From the NCBI GenBank assembly GCA_017642935.1, contig JAEPOK010000001.1, forward strand, positions 1,719,192 to 1,783,191: a stretch of 64,000 nt of DNA. The letters are read 5' to 3'. The stretch is from Hyphomicrobiales bacterium. Lineage in GTDB: Bacteria; Pseudomonadota; Alphaproteobacteria; Rhizobiales; MH13. The notes under the pieces were generated by a model. The model was not told the DNA's origin and ran no database searches. It worked only from the letters and a program-made list of their open reading frames with translations. Shown piece by piece: positions 1 through 8,155 of this stretch. Each line of letters starts with the position of its first letter. Position 1 is the stretch's first letter. The translations under genes were made by a program, and so were the position numbers.

Positions 1-525
1 GCCCGGCAGGAAGCCAGCGATGAAGAGATCGGTGATCGAGACGCCGGTGATGACGCCGTAGATCACCATGGCTACCGAGGGTGGGATGATGACACCCAGT
101 TCGCCGGACGAGGCCGTAACCGCCGCACTGAAGGGGCGCGGATATTTTTGCTTCTCCATCTCCGGGATGAGCATGGACCCGATGGCGGCAGCCGTAGCGG
201 CCGACGAGCCAGATATTGTGGCAAACAGCATGGACGTCATGACGACGGCCGCCGCCAGCCCGCCTCGCACCCAGCTCACCAGGGCTTTGGCGAAATCCAC
301 CAAGCGACCGGCGATACCGCCATGCTGCATGAGCCGCCCAGCCAATATGTAGAGCGGCAAAGCCATGAGCGCGAAGCTGTCCAGCGCTTCGAAAATGACT
401 TGCGGAATGGCGATAAACGGGATGCCACGATCGACAAGCGTTGGGATCGCAGCCATGCCGAGCGACATCGCGATGGGTACGCTGGCAACAAAAAGCGCCA
501 ACAAAACAACAACGAGTAAAACCAA
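1..525 (-). CDS. dctM: TRAP transporter large permease DctM, N-terminal part (cut by window edge)
   Basis: The 175 visible codons match the start of the 12-helix DctM subunit of tripartite ATP-independent periplasmic transporters, which carries organic acids across the inner membrane. The hydrophobic first helix, the segment reading ALDSFALMALPLYILAG and the motif SGSSAATAAAIG are typical of the family. I place the start at a TTG (525-523): the only plausible ribosome site, GGAGGA, lies in the last codons of dctQ and there is no in-frame ATG nearby. The gene begins 3 bases after the dctQ stop, so the two are probably translationally coupled. The rest of the protein, and any dctP, lie beyond the left edge. 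Confidence 0.9.
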   Translation of the reverse strand, partial: MVLLVVVLLALFVASVPIAMSLGMAAIPTLVDRGIPFIAIPQVIFEALDSFALMALPLYILAGRLMQHGGIAGRLVDFAKALVSWVRGGLAAAVVMTSMLFATISGSSAATAAAIGSMLIPEMEKQKYPRPFSAAVTASSGELGVIIPPSVAMVIYGVITGVSITDLFIAGFLPG

Positions 526-528
526 GCT

Positions 529-1071
529 TTAGTCCTCCGGCGCGAAGTCGGAGGCGAAACGGATATCGCGACCCTCAAGGATGGTTTCGGCGATCAGGGC
601 CAGCGAGTTGAGGATCATCAGCACCATGCCGACGGGCATCGCCCAATAGACATAGTCCCTGGTGATACCAAGCACGGGGCTGCGCTCCGAGCGGCCGAGC
701 TCCAGGAAGTCCATGCCAACCCAGAAGAGCAGACCGAAAAAGGCCATACTCATAATCATCACGGCATAACGGAGTGGCACACCAACACCCTTGGGCAGTT
801 TGCGCACGCCGAACTCCAGCGCGATCATGCGGGCATGCCGCACCCCAATCGCGGCTCCCAGAAACACCATCCAGATCAGCGTGTAACGGGCAATCTCTTC
901 AGTCCAAGGGGCGGAGATATTGATGCCGAAGGCGGTGAGAATGAAACGGACCGTGACCTGGCCCATGACGGCGATCGCAACGATCGCAAGCAGCGCTGCC
1001 ACCACCACAGTGGCAACCGCGTTTACCCGATCCATAGCCGTCACAAACACCCGCAAAGGCCAGCCTCCCAT
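529..1071 (-). CDS. dctQ: TRAP transporter small permease DctQ
   Basis: This 180-residue membrane protein has four hydrophobic segments and the signature stretch PWTEEIARYTLIWMVFLGAA of DctQ, the small subunit that pairs with DctM. Length and helix pattern are normal for the family. It is the first gene of a leftward dctQM unit. The start is an ATG preceded by a G-rich stretch. The upstream region (1072-1190) carries a hairpin and a copy of the IclR-type box, so expression may belong to the regulon centred on the IclR gene at 42.5-43.4 kb. The substrate is unknown; being next to a carbohydrate-esterase-fold hydrolase does not settle it. Confidence 0.9.
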   Translation of the reverse strand: MGGWPLRVFVTAMDRVNAVATVVVAALLAIVAIAVMGQVTVRFILTAFGINISAPWTEEIARYTLIWMVFLGAAIGVRHARMIALEFGVRKLPKGVGVPLRYAVMIMSMAFFGLLFWVGMDFLELGRSERSPVLGITRDYVYWAMPVGMVLMILNSLALIAETILEGRDIRFASDFAPED

Positions 1072-1119
1072 CCCCGAACAGTCGCAGAGGTTAGCCTGCG
1101 TACAATTACTAAGGATGGA

Positions 1120-1136
1120 GCACTTTCAAAAAGTGC
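1120..1136. repeat. Perfect inverted repeat upstream of dctQ
   Basis: The arms GCACTTT and AAAGTGC are perfect complements with a CAA spacer. The repeat lies between the stop of the deacetylase gene and the start of dctQ, both leftward. There is no T-run on the leftward strand, so it is not a clear terminator. It could be an operator half-set or an mRNA hairpin. Confidence 0.55.
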
Positions 1137-1151
1137 GCAAGACAAATTTTT

Positions 1152-1166
1152 GTTCGTGATGCGCAC
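1152..1166 (-). promoter_or_regulatory. IclR-type operator box G (dctQM promoter region)
   Basis: Read on the plus strand the box is GTTCGTGATGCGCAC, the reverse complement of the consensus GTGCGNNATNNGAAC seen at six other intergenic regions. A degenerate partner with a CGC core starts 19 bases further on (1171-1185), keeping the spacing of the better pairs. It lies about 80 bases upstream of dctQ. Confidence 0.6.
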
Positions 1167-1190
1167 AACAGCAGATTTTACGCTCCTGGC

Positions 1191-2090
1191 TTACCCTTGG
1201 GTACGTACCCATTCAGCCAGTTCAGCGTGGGTGGGAAACCAAACCGAGCCTCGGGCTTTCGCGTGATCGATCAAGGCATCTAACAGCCAGATGCGCGAAC
1301 GATAGCCAATGACGAATGGGTGGAAGACAAGCTGGCAGACGCCGCCTTCTTCAAAGGCCATGTCGAATTCACGCTTGAAGATGTCGAGTACATCGGTCGG
1401 CGCCGTCCAGGGTCGTGTCGCAGGCTCGCGATTGAAGAGGAGGTAGACCGCATCATCGCGTACCCAATCGACGGGAATCTCGACTAAGCCGGTCTCGCGA
1501 CCCTCGGCCAGCAGCTCATAGCAGTTGTCATCGGCCATCATGCTGCTGTCGTAGGCAAAGCCTTCTTCGGCGACCAACTCGATGGTGTGAGCACTCAAAT
1601 CCCAATTGGCGGCGCGGTGTCCGACCGGCGTCGTTCCAGTCAGCTTTTCCAGCGTATCGCGAGATCGCAGCAAAAGCTCGCGTTCGGTCTCTTGATCCAG
1701 CTTGGACGTGTTTTCGTGAATCCAGCCATGAACGCCTATTTCGTGCCCGGCCTCAACGATCGGACCGAGGGCGCTCGGCTCAATCAACGCCGAAACGGCC
1801 GGGACAAAGAAACTCGCCTTGACGTCGTGCTTGTCCAGAACCTTCAGGATGCGCGGCACGCCGCGGCGGCGGCCGAACTCTCCCCAAGCAAGGCGTCCGA
1901 CAGCGGCCTTGCCCATCCCAAGCTCAAACGTTTCATGGTCGCAATCAAAAGACAGTGCCATCGCGCATTGCGCCCCACCCGGCCACGTTTTTGGCGCAAG
2001 CTCGCGGCCGGCGCGCACGCGATTAACAAGGCTACGCCAAGTTTCTTCGTCGGTCGCCCAGGGCTGGTCGCCGTTCATGCGTGGGTCCAT
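1191..2090 (-). CDS. Polysaccharide deacetylase family hydrolase (PuuE/HpPgdA-like)
   Basis: The 299-residue product has the NodB-type carbohydrate esterase fold: an early FDCDHET motif carrying the metal-binding aspartate, the metal-ligand segment EIGVHGWIHE, and a later HRAANWD segment. Relatives include peptidoglycan deacetylase HpPgdA and the cofactor-free allantoinase PuuE, so the substrate may be a sugar amide or a ureide-like cyclic amide. I chose the ATG at 2090; an in-frame TTG at 2105 would add five residues, and neither has a clear ribosome site. It is divergent from the GST gene across an IclR-type operator pair. Family assignment is firm; the reaction is not known. Confidence 0.82.
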   Translation of the reverse strand: MDPRMNGDQPWATDEETWRSLVNRVRAGRELAPKTWPGGAQCAMALSFDCDHETFELGMGKAAVGRLAWGEFGRRRGVPRILKVLDKHDVKASFFVPAVSALIEPSALGPIVEAGHEIGVHGWIHENTSKLDQETERELLLRSRDTLEKLTGTTPVGHRAANWDLSAHTIELVAEEGFAYDSSMMADDNCYELLAEGRETGLVEIPVDWVRDDAVYLLFNREPATRPWTAPTDVLDIFKREFDMAFEEGGVCQLVFHPFVIGYRSRIWLLDALIDHAKARGSVWFPTHAELAEWVRTQG

Positions 2091-2152
2091 AAAAAATGAG
2101 TCCAATGCGATTGGTGTTGAACGAGGGGCGCTTGCCAGCCAAGCTTACGCAT

Positions 2153-2186
2153 GTTCAACATGCGCACAAGTGTTACAATATCGCAC
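2153..2186 (+). promoter_or_regulatory. Paired IclR-type operator boxes F
   Basis: Two 15-bp boxes, GTTCAACATGCGCAC (2153-2167) and GTTACAATATCGCAC (2172-2186), lie exactly 19 bases apart in the divergent promoter between the deacetylase and GST genes. Their reverse complements fit the window-wide consensus GTGCGNNATNNGAAC (GTAAC in one). The second box ends 13 bases before the GST start codon, so binding could block that gene directly. Confidence 0.75.
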
Positions 2187-2199
2187 GACCAAGGACGCC

Positions 2200-2892
2200 A
2201 TGATCAAGTTCTTCTACAATTCCGCGCCGAACCCAATGAAAGTGGCGCTTTTCCTGGAAGAAAGTGGTCTGGAATATGAACCGATCCCCATCGATTCCAA
2301 ACGAGGTCAGCAGCACAGCAACACCTACAAACAGATCAATCCGAATGCGAAGGTTCCCGCCATCATTGACGGCGATGTACCGGTGTTCGACAGCAATGCG
2401 ATCCTGCTCTATCTGGCGGAAAAGACAGGACAGTTTCTGCCACCGGACGAGCCAGGTGCACGCGGCGCTCTGCTGTCGTGGTTGATGTTCATCGCCTCGG
2501 GCGTTGGGCCCTACTCCGGCCAAGCTGTACACTTCCGCAAGTTTGCGCCAGAGCAAATTCCCTACGCCATCAAGCGCTATGATTTCGAGGCGCGGCGGCA
2601 CTGGCAGATCATCGATGATCGCCTTATCAAAGGCCGCTACATGATGGGCGAAACCTACACGATCCTTGACATGGCGGTCTGGGGTTGGGGCGACCGGCTG
2701 ACCTATATGCTGGCCGATGACAACATCATGGAAAAGTATCCCAATCTTGATCGCTTGATGAAGGAAGTGGACGCGCGACCAGCCGGACAGCGAGCGAAAG
2801 CCTTGCCAACTCAGCACGCCTTCAAGCAGGAGTTCGACGAAGAGGCGATGAGGCACATGTATCCGCAGATTTTCGCGCCTGATCCCGTCTGA
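2200..2892 (+). CDS. Glutathione S-transferase family protein
   Basis: The 230-residue protein has an N-terminal thioredoxin fold (about residues 1-80) with the cis-proline motif at KVPAI (Pro53) and the glutathione-contacting DSNAILLYL at 64-72, then an all-helical C-terminal domain. It resembles bacterial Nu/theta-type GSTs and YfcG/YghU relatives, which conjugate or reduce electrophiles or disulfides with glutathione in the cytosol. The frame stays open far upstream, but the ATG at 2200 is where GST homology begins, immediately after the operator pair. The SDR that follows starts 3 bases after its stop, so they form one operon. The true substrate cannot be read from the sequence. Confidence 0.88.
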   Translation: MIKFFYNSAPNPMKVALFLEESGLEYEPIPIDSKRGQQHSNTYKQINPNAKVPAIIDGDVPVFDSNAILLYLAEKTGQFLPPDEPGARGALLSWLMFIASGVGPYSGQAVHFRKFAPEQIPYAIKRYDFEARRHWQIIDDRLIKGRYMMGETYTILDMAVWGWGDRLTYMLADDNIMEKYPNLDRLMKEVDARPAGQRAKALPTQHAFKQEFDEEAMRHMYPQIFAPDPV

Positions 2893-2895
2893 TCT

Positions 2896-3687
2896 ATGCC
2901 AGGCTCCCATTTGCGCGACGGCCCGTGGACGGCCTTGATCACCGGGGCTGCATCAGGCATCGGCAAAGCTATCGCGCAGCGTTTCGCCGAGGATGGCGCC
3001 ACCGTCATCTGCGCGGACATCAACGCTGAAGGCGTAGAGGCTGTCGCATCAGACATCCAGTCGAGCGGTGGGAAAGCCCATGCCCTGCATGCCGACGTTG
3101 CCGATGAGAGCTCGGTGTCAGGCATGGTCCAGGCCACCATTCAAGCCACCGGCAGGATCGACGCGGTCGCGGCGAACGCCGGGTCTATGATCGAAGGCGG
3201 CATCCTGTCTCTGTCGCTGGATGATTGGGAGCGATCTTTGCGCCTCAATGCGACGGCAGCGTTTCTCACCGCTCGCGCAACGCTGCCCCATCTTGTCGCC
3301 AGCGACGACGGCGCACTGGTTTTTACCACATCGACGGTCGCACTCTCCGGCATGAAGGGCGTTGCCGGTTACTCAGCCGCCAAGGGCGCCGTTGCTGCCC
3401 TCACACGGCAATTGGCGGCCGATTTTGCCGATCAGGGCGTGCGCGTGAACGCCGTTGCACCGGGCGCGGTGCGAACACCCTTATCGGAGTCGCAGTTTCG
3501 CGCCAGGGCGCGCGATGATGCGCATCTGGCGGAACTGCTGGACCAGGTGATCCAGCGCTATCCCATTGGGCGCTGGGGTGAACCGGAAGAGATCGCGGCG
3601 CTAGTGGCCTTCCTTTCCAGCCCGGGTGGCCGCTGGATGACCGGGCAGATCATCCCAGTTGATGGTGGCCTGTTGGAGCTGCGCTGA
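2896..3687 (+). CDS. SDR family NAD(P)-dependent oxidoreductase
   Basis: This is a classical short-chain dehydrogenase of 263 residues. It has the nucleotide-binding TGAASGIG at about 16-23, an NAG-type motif (ANAG), a serine in the TSTVAL strand, the catalytic YSAAK, and a C-terminal GQIIPVDGG typical of 3-oxoacyl reductase-like members. It is joined to the GST gene with a 3-base gap. In such GST/SDR pairs the dehydrogenase may process an alcohol or ketone derived from the same substrate, but this is inference. All catalytic residues are present. Confidence 0.88.
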   Translation: MPGSHLRDGPWTALITGAASGIGKAIAQRFAEDGATVICADINAEGVEAVASDIQSSGGKAHALHADVADESSVSGMVQATIQATGRIDAVAANAGSMIEGGILSLSLDDWERSLRLNATAAFLTARATLPHLVASDDGALVFTTSTVALSGMKGVAGYSAAKGAVAALTRQLAADFADQGVRVNAVAPGAVRTPLSESQFRARARDDAHLAELLDQVIQRYPIGRWGEPEEIAALVAFLSSPGGRWMTGQIIPVDGGLLELR

Positions 3688-3727
3688 CCAGCAATCTGCC
3701 ACAGTTGATTTCCTCGCCGCTGCCCTG

Positions 3728-3741
3728 TTGCGTAAGATCAA
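3728..3741 (+). promoter_or_regulatory. FixK/FNR-type box upstream of the universal stress protein gene
   Basis: TTGCGTAAGATCAA fits the FixK/FNR form TTG(A/C)-N6-TCAA; on the other strand it reads TTGATCTTACGCAA. Its centre is 62 bases before the ATG of the stress gene, so an activator bound at -41.5 would put the transcript start near 3776, just before the ribosome site at 3782-3788. A FixK-like regulator is encoded at 12212-12892. Confidence 0.65.
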
Positions 3742-3796
3742 TGGGAAATCCTGGTGCTGGGCCATCATCCGTTCCGGCTGCAAAGGAGATGTCGCG

Positions 3797-4651
3797 ATGA
3801 ACAAGTCCAGCGTTTTGATCCTGACCAACGGCAAAGTGGAGCGCGATCGCTTTGAGCGCCTTTGCAGCGTTGCCGCCCAGCGCGGCCTGCACCTTTCCGT
3901 CGTCGTGCTCGGTCGCCTGCCCATGCTCCCGATCTACGCCACGGGGATGGGCGATTTCGCCACGGTGGCGAATTATGGCGATTGGCAACGCGACTTGGAG
4001 AAGGCGAAGGCTGAGCTCGACGCTTCGGCGCAAGAGCTGAAAAGCTTTCTGTCGGAGCGTGGCGCAGCGTGCGATGTCAGTGCGCTTTCAGCCGAACCGG
4101 CAGCCTTCCCCGATGCGCTGGCACGGCGTGCCCTCACTTGCGATCTGGTGATTGTCCTTGGCGATCTGCGGGTCGACCGCGAGCTGTTCGATGACGCCAT
4201 GGGCGCGGCGCTGTTTCGTGCGCCCGTTGCTGTGGTTCTCAACACGCTACATATGCCCGAACCGCTGCTGCCCAAACGAGTACTCATTGGCTGGAACTCA
4301 GGACTACCGGCTTCGCGCGCCATTCGCGCCTCCATGCCCATGCTGCGCGCGGCCGAGGAAGTGATTGTCGCGGTCTTCGACCCAGTCATGACCACATTCC
4401 GTGACGGCGAGAATCCTGGCTCCGACGTGGCGCACTGGTTAAGCCATCACGGCTGCACGGTCTCGGTTCAGCAAATCCCAAGCGGTGGCAAGGAAATCGC
4501 TGACGGTTTGATGAACCATTCACGCGAGACGAAGGCCGAGCTTATTGTCATGGGCGCTTACGATCATTCGCGGATGCGCCAGTTCGTGTTTGGAGGGACA
4601 ACGCGCAGCATGATTGAGCAAACGGAACTGCCCGTTCTGATGGCGCATTAG
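3797..4651 (+). CDS. Universal stress protein, UspA family
   Basis: The 284-residue product is about twice the single-domain length and has a clear C-terminal Usp domain ending in the ATP-binding type signature VMGAYDHSRMRQFVFGGTTRSMIEQTELPVLM. The N-terminal half is a diverged second Usp-like domain. Such tandem proteins help cells survive oxygen limitation and other stress. The start is the ATG at 3797 with AAAGGAG just upstream, not the longer open frame from 3659. A FixK/FNR box lies upstream, fitting the oxygen-responsive control known for many Usp genes. It converges on the SulP gene. Confidence 0.85.
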   Translation: MNKSSVLILTNGKVERDRFERLCSVAAQRGLHLSVVVLGRLPMLPIYATGMGDFATVANYGDWQRDLEKAKAELDASAQELKSFLSERGAACDVSALSAEPAAFPDALARRALTCDLVIVLGDLRVDRELFDDAMGAALFRAPVAVVLNTLHMPEPLLPKRVLIGWNSGLPASRAIRASMPMLRAAEEVIVAVFDPVMTTFRDGENPGSDVAHWLSHHGCTVSVQQIPSGGKEIADGLMNHSRETKAELIVMGAYDHSRMRQFVFGGTTRSMIEQTELPVLMAH

Positions 4652-4677
4652 CCTGCGCTGACGCCCTGTGATCTGAC

Positions 4678-6435
4678 TTACGCGGCCGTACGTTCCGCAG
4701 GCGGCTGGACTTGGCGTAACGTTTGAAAAGCCTCGTATTGCGAAAGGAAGATGCGCCCGGTCAGATGATCAAGGAACGCGCTACGGCGAAGCCGGTCCAT
4801 GACCGGACCTTTCACTTCCGACAGGTGCAGCGTGATCTCCATGTCGCGCAGACGATCGTTGATGGTCTCAAGGCTTTCCAACGCACTAAGGTCGACCTCG
4901 TTGACCGCTGAAAACATCAGGATCAGATGGCGCACGTCGGGATCATCGGCGACGCGGGCGTAGATGTGGTCTTCCATCATCCGCGCATTGGCGAAGTAGA
5001 GGCTTTCATCGATGCGAAGGCTGAGAACCTGCGGGTCGGTTTCGACCTCGTGGCGCAGAATGTTGCGAAAATGTTCGCCACCCGGCACCAGTCCGACCTC
5101 GGCAATGTGCGGGCGCGACGTCTTCAGCAGGTGCAGAAGAAGCGAAAGGATGACGCCGCTGGCAACACCGGCTTCGACACCAACAACCAGCGTGAGTGCC
5201 ATGGTGATCGCCACAGCGGCGAAATCGGCCCGCGAATAGCGCCAGCTTCGTTGCAGAATGGTGAGGTCCACTAGCGTCAGGACCGCAACGATGATGGTCG
5301 CAGCCAGCGTCGCCTTGGGCAGGAAGAACAGGTACGGAGTCAGGAATAGGGCCGCTAGGCCAATCCCGATGGCAGTAAGCGCGCCCGCTGCCGGGGTTTG
5401 CGCGCCAGCATCGAAATTAACGACCGACCGGGAGAATCCTCCCGTCACCGGAATGCCGCCGGAGACCGCCGAGGCGACGTTCGACGCGCCCAAACCGATG
5501 AGCTCCTGGTCGGGATCAATGCGCTGACGGCGCTTGGCCGCCAGCGTCTGCGCCACCGAAACCGATTCAACGAACCCAATGAGAGAAATCAACGCCGCCG
5601 ACCCCAGAAGAGCCAACCACAGATCGGCGTTGAACGTGGGAACAGACAATTGCGGCAGTCCGGATGGCACGTCGCCGACCAGGCTGACGCCCAAACTGGC
5701 GAGATCGAACTGCCAGGCCGCCCAGGTGGTCGCAATCACAGCGAACACGGGACCGGCTTTCACCAGCGGCCCAACAAGGCCCTTCGGAACTCCAAGTCCT
5801 GACAACACGCGCGCCAGCCCACCGCGTACCCAAACAAGAAAGGCCGTCGCAAGCGCTCCGATAAGGATGGTTGGCAGGTTGATCTGATCAATGGCGGCTA
5901 CGAGCGCCGTGAGGATTTCCGGCAAAGTGTGTCCGGAAATCGGCACGCCGAGAAGATGTTTCAATTGGCTGGCCGCAATAAGGATGCCCGAAGCCGTGAT
6001 GAACCCAGAAATCACCGGGTGGCTCAGAAAATTAGCGACAAAACCAAGACGCAACGCCCCCATAGCGAGGAGGATCACGCCGGAAAGAAGCGCAAGAACC
6101 GCCGCGGCCGCAACGATTTCGGTGGTGCTCTGCAGGTTCAACTGGGCGAGCGCGGCTGCGGTCATCAGAGAGACTATGGCGACCGGCCCAACCGACAGGG
6201 TGCGGCTTGATCCGAACAGCGCGTAGGCGACCAACGGCAGCATCGAAGCATAGAGCCCGATCTCGGCTGGCACCCCCGCCAGCAAGGCATAGGCCAGGGA
6301 TTGCGGGATCAACATGATTGTCACAACCACGGCGGCGATGCCGTCGCCGATCAAGGCTTCACGGTTATAGGCCCGGCCCCAGGCCAGGATCGGAAACACA
6401 TGCGGCAGGCGGCCGTGAGATGTGGGGGGAGACAT
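4678..6435 (-). CDS. SulP family anion permease with C-terminal STAS domain
   Basis: The 585-residue protein begins its membrane domain with the SulP signature region (IPQSLAYALLAGVPAEIGLYAS) and has roughly ten to twelve hydrophobic segments, followed from about residue 460 by a STAS domain. SulP proteins move sulfate, bicarbonate or related anions. A longer open frame extends upstream over the DUF442 gene; I start at the ATG at 6435, four bases after the DUF442 stop. As the last gene of the persulfide operon it may export sulfite or sulfate made by the dioxygenase, which is an inference from position. Confidence 0.9.
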   Translation of the reverse strand: MSPPTSHGRLPHVFPILAWGRAYNREALIGDGIAAVVVTIMLIPQSLAYALLAGVPAEIGLYASMLPLVAYALFGSSRTLSVGPVAIVSLMTAAALAQLNLQSTTEIVAAAAVLALLSGVILLAMGALRLGFVANFLSHPVISGFITASGILIAASQLKHLLGVPISGHTLPEILTALVAAIDQINLPTILIGALATAFLVWVRGGLARVLSGLGVPKGLVGPLVKAGPVFAVIATTWAAWQFDLASLGVSLVGDVPSGLPQLSVPTFNADLWLALLGSAALISLIGFVESVSVAQTLAAKRRQRIDPDQELIGLGASNVASAVSGGIPVTGGFSRSVVNFDAGAQTPAAGALTAIGIGLAALFLTPYLFFLPKATLAATIIVAVLTLVDLTILQRSWRYSRADFAAVAITMALTLVVGVEAGVASGVILSLLLHLLKTSRPHIAEVGLVPGGEHFRNILRHEVETDPQVLSLRIDESLYFANARMMEDHIYARVADDPDVRHLILMFSAVNEVDLSALESLETINDRLRDMEITLHLSEVKGPVMDRLRRSAFLDHLTGRIFLSQYEAFQTLRQVQPPAERTAA

Positions 6436-6439
6436 CGGG

Positions 6440-6787
6440 TTATCCGGCCTGGCGTTCAGCCGGATCGAGACTCTGCCAAAGATTGGTCGATCGATTGCCG
6501 CTGCGGCAGTAGGCGAGCACCGGTTTGGGAAGTGCCTGCAGCTGTCGTGCAAACTCGAGGCGATCGGTAACCGTCGCGCCGGTCGGGGCGACCGGAACAT
6601 AGGCGGCGTCGAGACCGACGCGTTGCGCGCTTTCGGCAATCGTTTCGAACGCAGGTTGGTCTGCGCCCTCTCCGTCCGGGCGGTTGCAGATCACAGCCTT
6701 GAAGCCAAGTTCGGTAATCTTTGGCAGATCGGCTGGCGTGATTTGATCGCTCACGCCAAAGCTCTCATTCAAACGACGGATTTCCAT
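6440..6787 (-). CDS. DUF442 / TIGR01244 sulfur transferase-like protein
   Basis: This 115-residue protein has the tyrosine-phosphatase/rhodanese-like active loop CRSGNRS with Cys94 and Arg99. Members occur alone or fused to a metallo-beta-lactamase persulfide dioxygenase (the Blh protein of the BigR operon), where they are thought to move sulfur between thiols and glutathione persulfide. Here it is a separate gene 11 bases after the dioxygenase gene, and it runs almost directly into the SulP permease gene. Family assignment is firm; the sulfur role is from relatives. Confidence 0.85.
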   Translation of the reverse strand: MEIRRLNESFGVSDQITPADLPKITELGFKAVICNRPDGEGADQPAFETIAESAQRVGLDAAYVPVAPTGATVTDRLEFARQLQALPKPVLAYCRSGNRSTNLWQSLDPAERQAG

Positions 6788-6798
6788 TGAGGGGCCTC

Positions 6799-7674
6799 TT
6801 AGAGCGTGTTGACCGGCACTTTGAGAAACTTCTTGCCATCCTTGTCAGCTGGCGGAAGCTGACCGGCGCGCATATTCACCTGCAAGGAAGGGATGATGAG
6901 CTTGGGCATCGCGAGCGTCGCGTCGCGTGCGTTGCGCATCGCAACGAACTCTTCGCGTGACTGCCCCTGGCCAACATGGATGTTTTCGGTTTTTTCCTGC
7001 GCGACCGTGGTTTCCCACCGGATTTCGCGACCGTTCGGCCCATAATCATGGCACATGAACAGACGGGTATCCTCGGGAAGGGCGAGGACCTTCTGGATGG
7101 AATCGTAGAGAATGCCAGCATCGCCGCCGGGAAAATCGGCGCGCGCTGAGCCACCATCCGGCATGAACAGCGTGTCACCGACGAAGGCGGCATCACCAAC
7201 CACGTATGTCAAACAGGCAGGCGTGTGCCCAGGCGTGTGCAGAACCTTTACGTTCATTGCGCCGATCTTGAACGTGTCGTCGTCCTCAAACAGCCTGTCG
7301 AACTGGCTGCCGTCTCGGGCGAATTCGGTGCCTTCGTTAAACACTTTGCCGAAGGTGTCCTGGACGACAGTGATATTCTTCCCGATGCCGATCTTGCCGC
7401 CGAGCTTCTCCTGCAGATAGGGAGCGGCGGACAAGTGGTCAGCGTGGACGTGGGTTTCCAAGAGCCACTCGACGGTTAGATCATGTTTCTTCACATGGTC
7501 GATGATGGCGTCAGCATGATCGAACGTTATCCGACCGGCCGCATAGTCGATATCCATGACGGAATCGACGATCGCTGCACTGTTAGAGGACGGGTCTTTG
7601 ACGACGTAGCTGATCGTGTTTGTGGCCTCGTCAAAAAAGGCCGTGACGTCCGGACGAATGGTTGAACTGGTCAT
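6799..7674 (-). CDS. MBL-fold persulfide dioxygenase-like protein (Blh/ETHE1 type)
   Basis: The 291-residue enzyme shows the metal-binding motif THVHADH (His75, His77, Asp79, His80), followed by the HTPGHTPA and GDTLF motifs. This is the ETHE1/Blh branch of the metallo-beta-lactamase fold, in which one iron oxidises glutathione persulfide to sulfite in the cytosol. The start is the ATG at 7674 with GAAGGAG just upstream; the TTG at 7689 lies on that ribosome site. Upstream are two YeeE-type transporter halves and downstream the DUF442 and SulP genes, a set known from bigR-type sulfide detoxification operons. Confidence 0.88.
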   Translation of the reverse strand: MTSSTIRPDVTAFFDEATNTISYVVKDPSSNSAAIVDSVMDIDYAAGRITFDHADAIIDHVKKHDLTVEWLLETHVHADHLSAAPYLQEKLGGKIGIGKNITVVQDTFGKVFNEGTEFARDGSQFDRLFEDDDTFKIGAMNVKVLHTPGHTPACLTYVVGDAAFVGDTLFMPDGGSARADFPGGDAGILYDSIQKVLALPEDTRLFMCHDYGPNGREIRWETTVAQEKTENIHVGQGQSREEFVAMRNARDATLAMPKLIIPSLQVNMRAGQLPPADKDGKKFLKVPVNTL

Positions 7675-7714
7675 ATTGATCTCCTTCAATGGAGGAAAAA
7701 ACGAGGGTGTGCCG

Positions 7715-8155
7715 TTAGGCAGGTTGTCTGGTTGCGCGACCGGCTGTCAGGCGCATGAGAAAACGGGCGGCGAAGATGCCGGCAAGCAGCGCCGCGACGA
7801 ACAGAAAGACCCGCGTATCGAGCGTGCCGAGGGCGGGCAGCGCGCCGCCCGGGCAGAAGCCGGCAATGCCCCAGCCAATGCCGAACACGGCTGATCCGCC
7901 GATCAAACGGGCGTCCAAGTCACGCCGCGTGGGAACATCGAAGGCCGGTTCAAAAACCGGACGCTCTCGGCCCAAAACGATGCGGTAGCCGATGAAGACG
8001 ACGATGACAGCACCGCCCATGACAAAGGCCAAGCTTGGATCCCAAGTGCCAGCGACATCAAAAAAGTTGATGACCTTGGCGGGGTTCGCCATGCCCGACA
8101 GCGAGATGCCGAGTCCGAAAAGCACGCCAATCAGATAGGTAAGAACGTGACGCAT
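7715..8155 (-). CDS. YeeE/YedE family transporter half, DUF6691 type
   Basis: This 146-residue membrane protein carries the GFCPGGALPALG motif (Cys101) found in the C-terminal half of YeeE/YedE thiosulfate and sulfur-compound transporters. It starts at an ATG sharing one base with the stop of the preceding half (TGATG). The open frame continues upstream but only as a shadow of the other half. Together the two genes form a split YeeE-like channel that probably passes a sulfur species used or cleared by the dioxygenase downstream. Confidence 0.85.
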   Translation of the reverse strand: MRHVLTYLIGVLFGLGISLSGMANPAKVINFFDVAGTWDPSLAFVMGGAVIVVFIGYRIVLGRERPVFEPAFDVPTRRDLDARLIGGSAVFGIGWGIAGFCPGGALPALGTLDTRVFLFVAALLAGIFAARFLMRLTAGRATRQPA

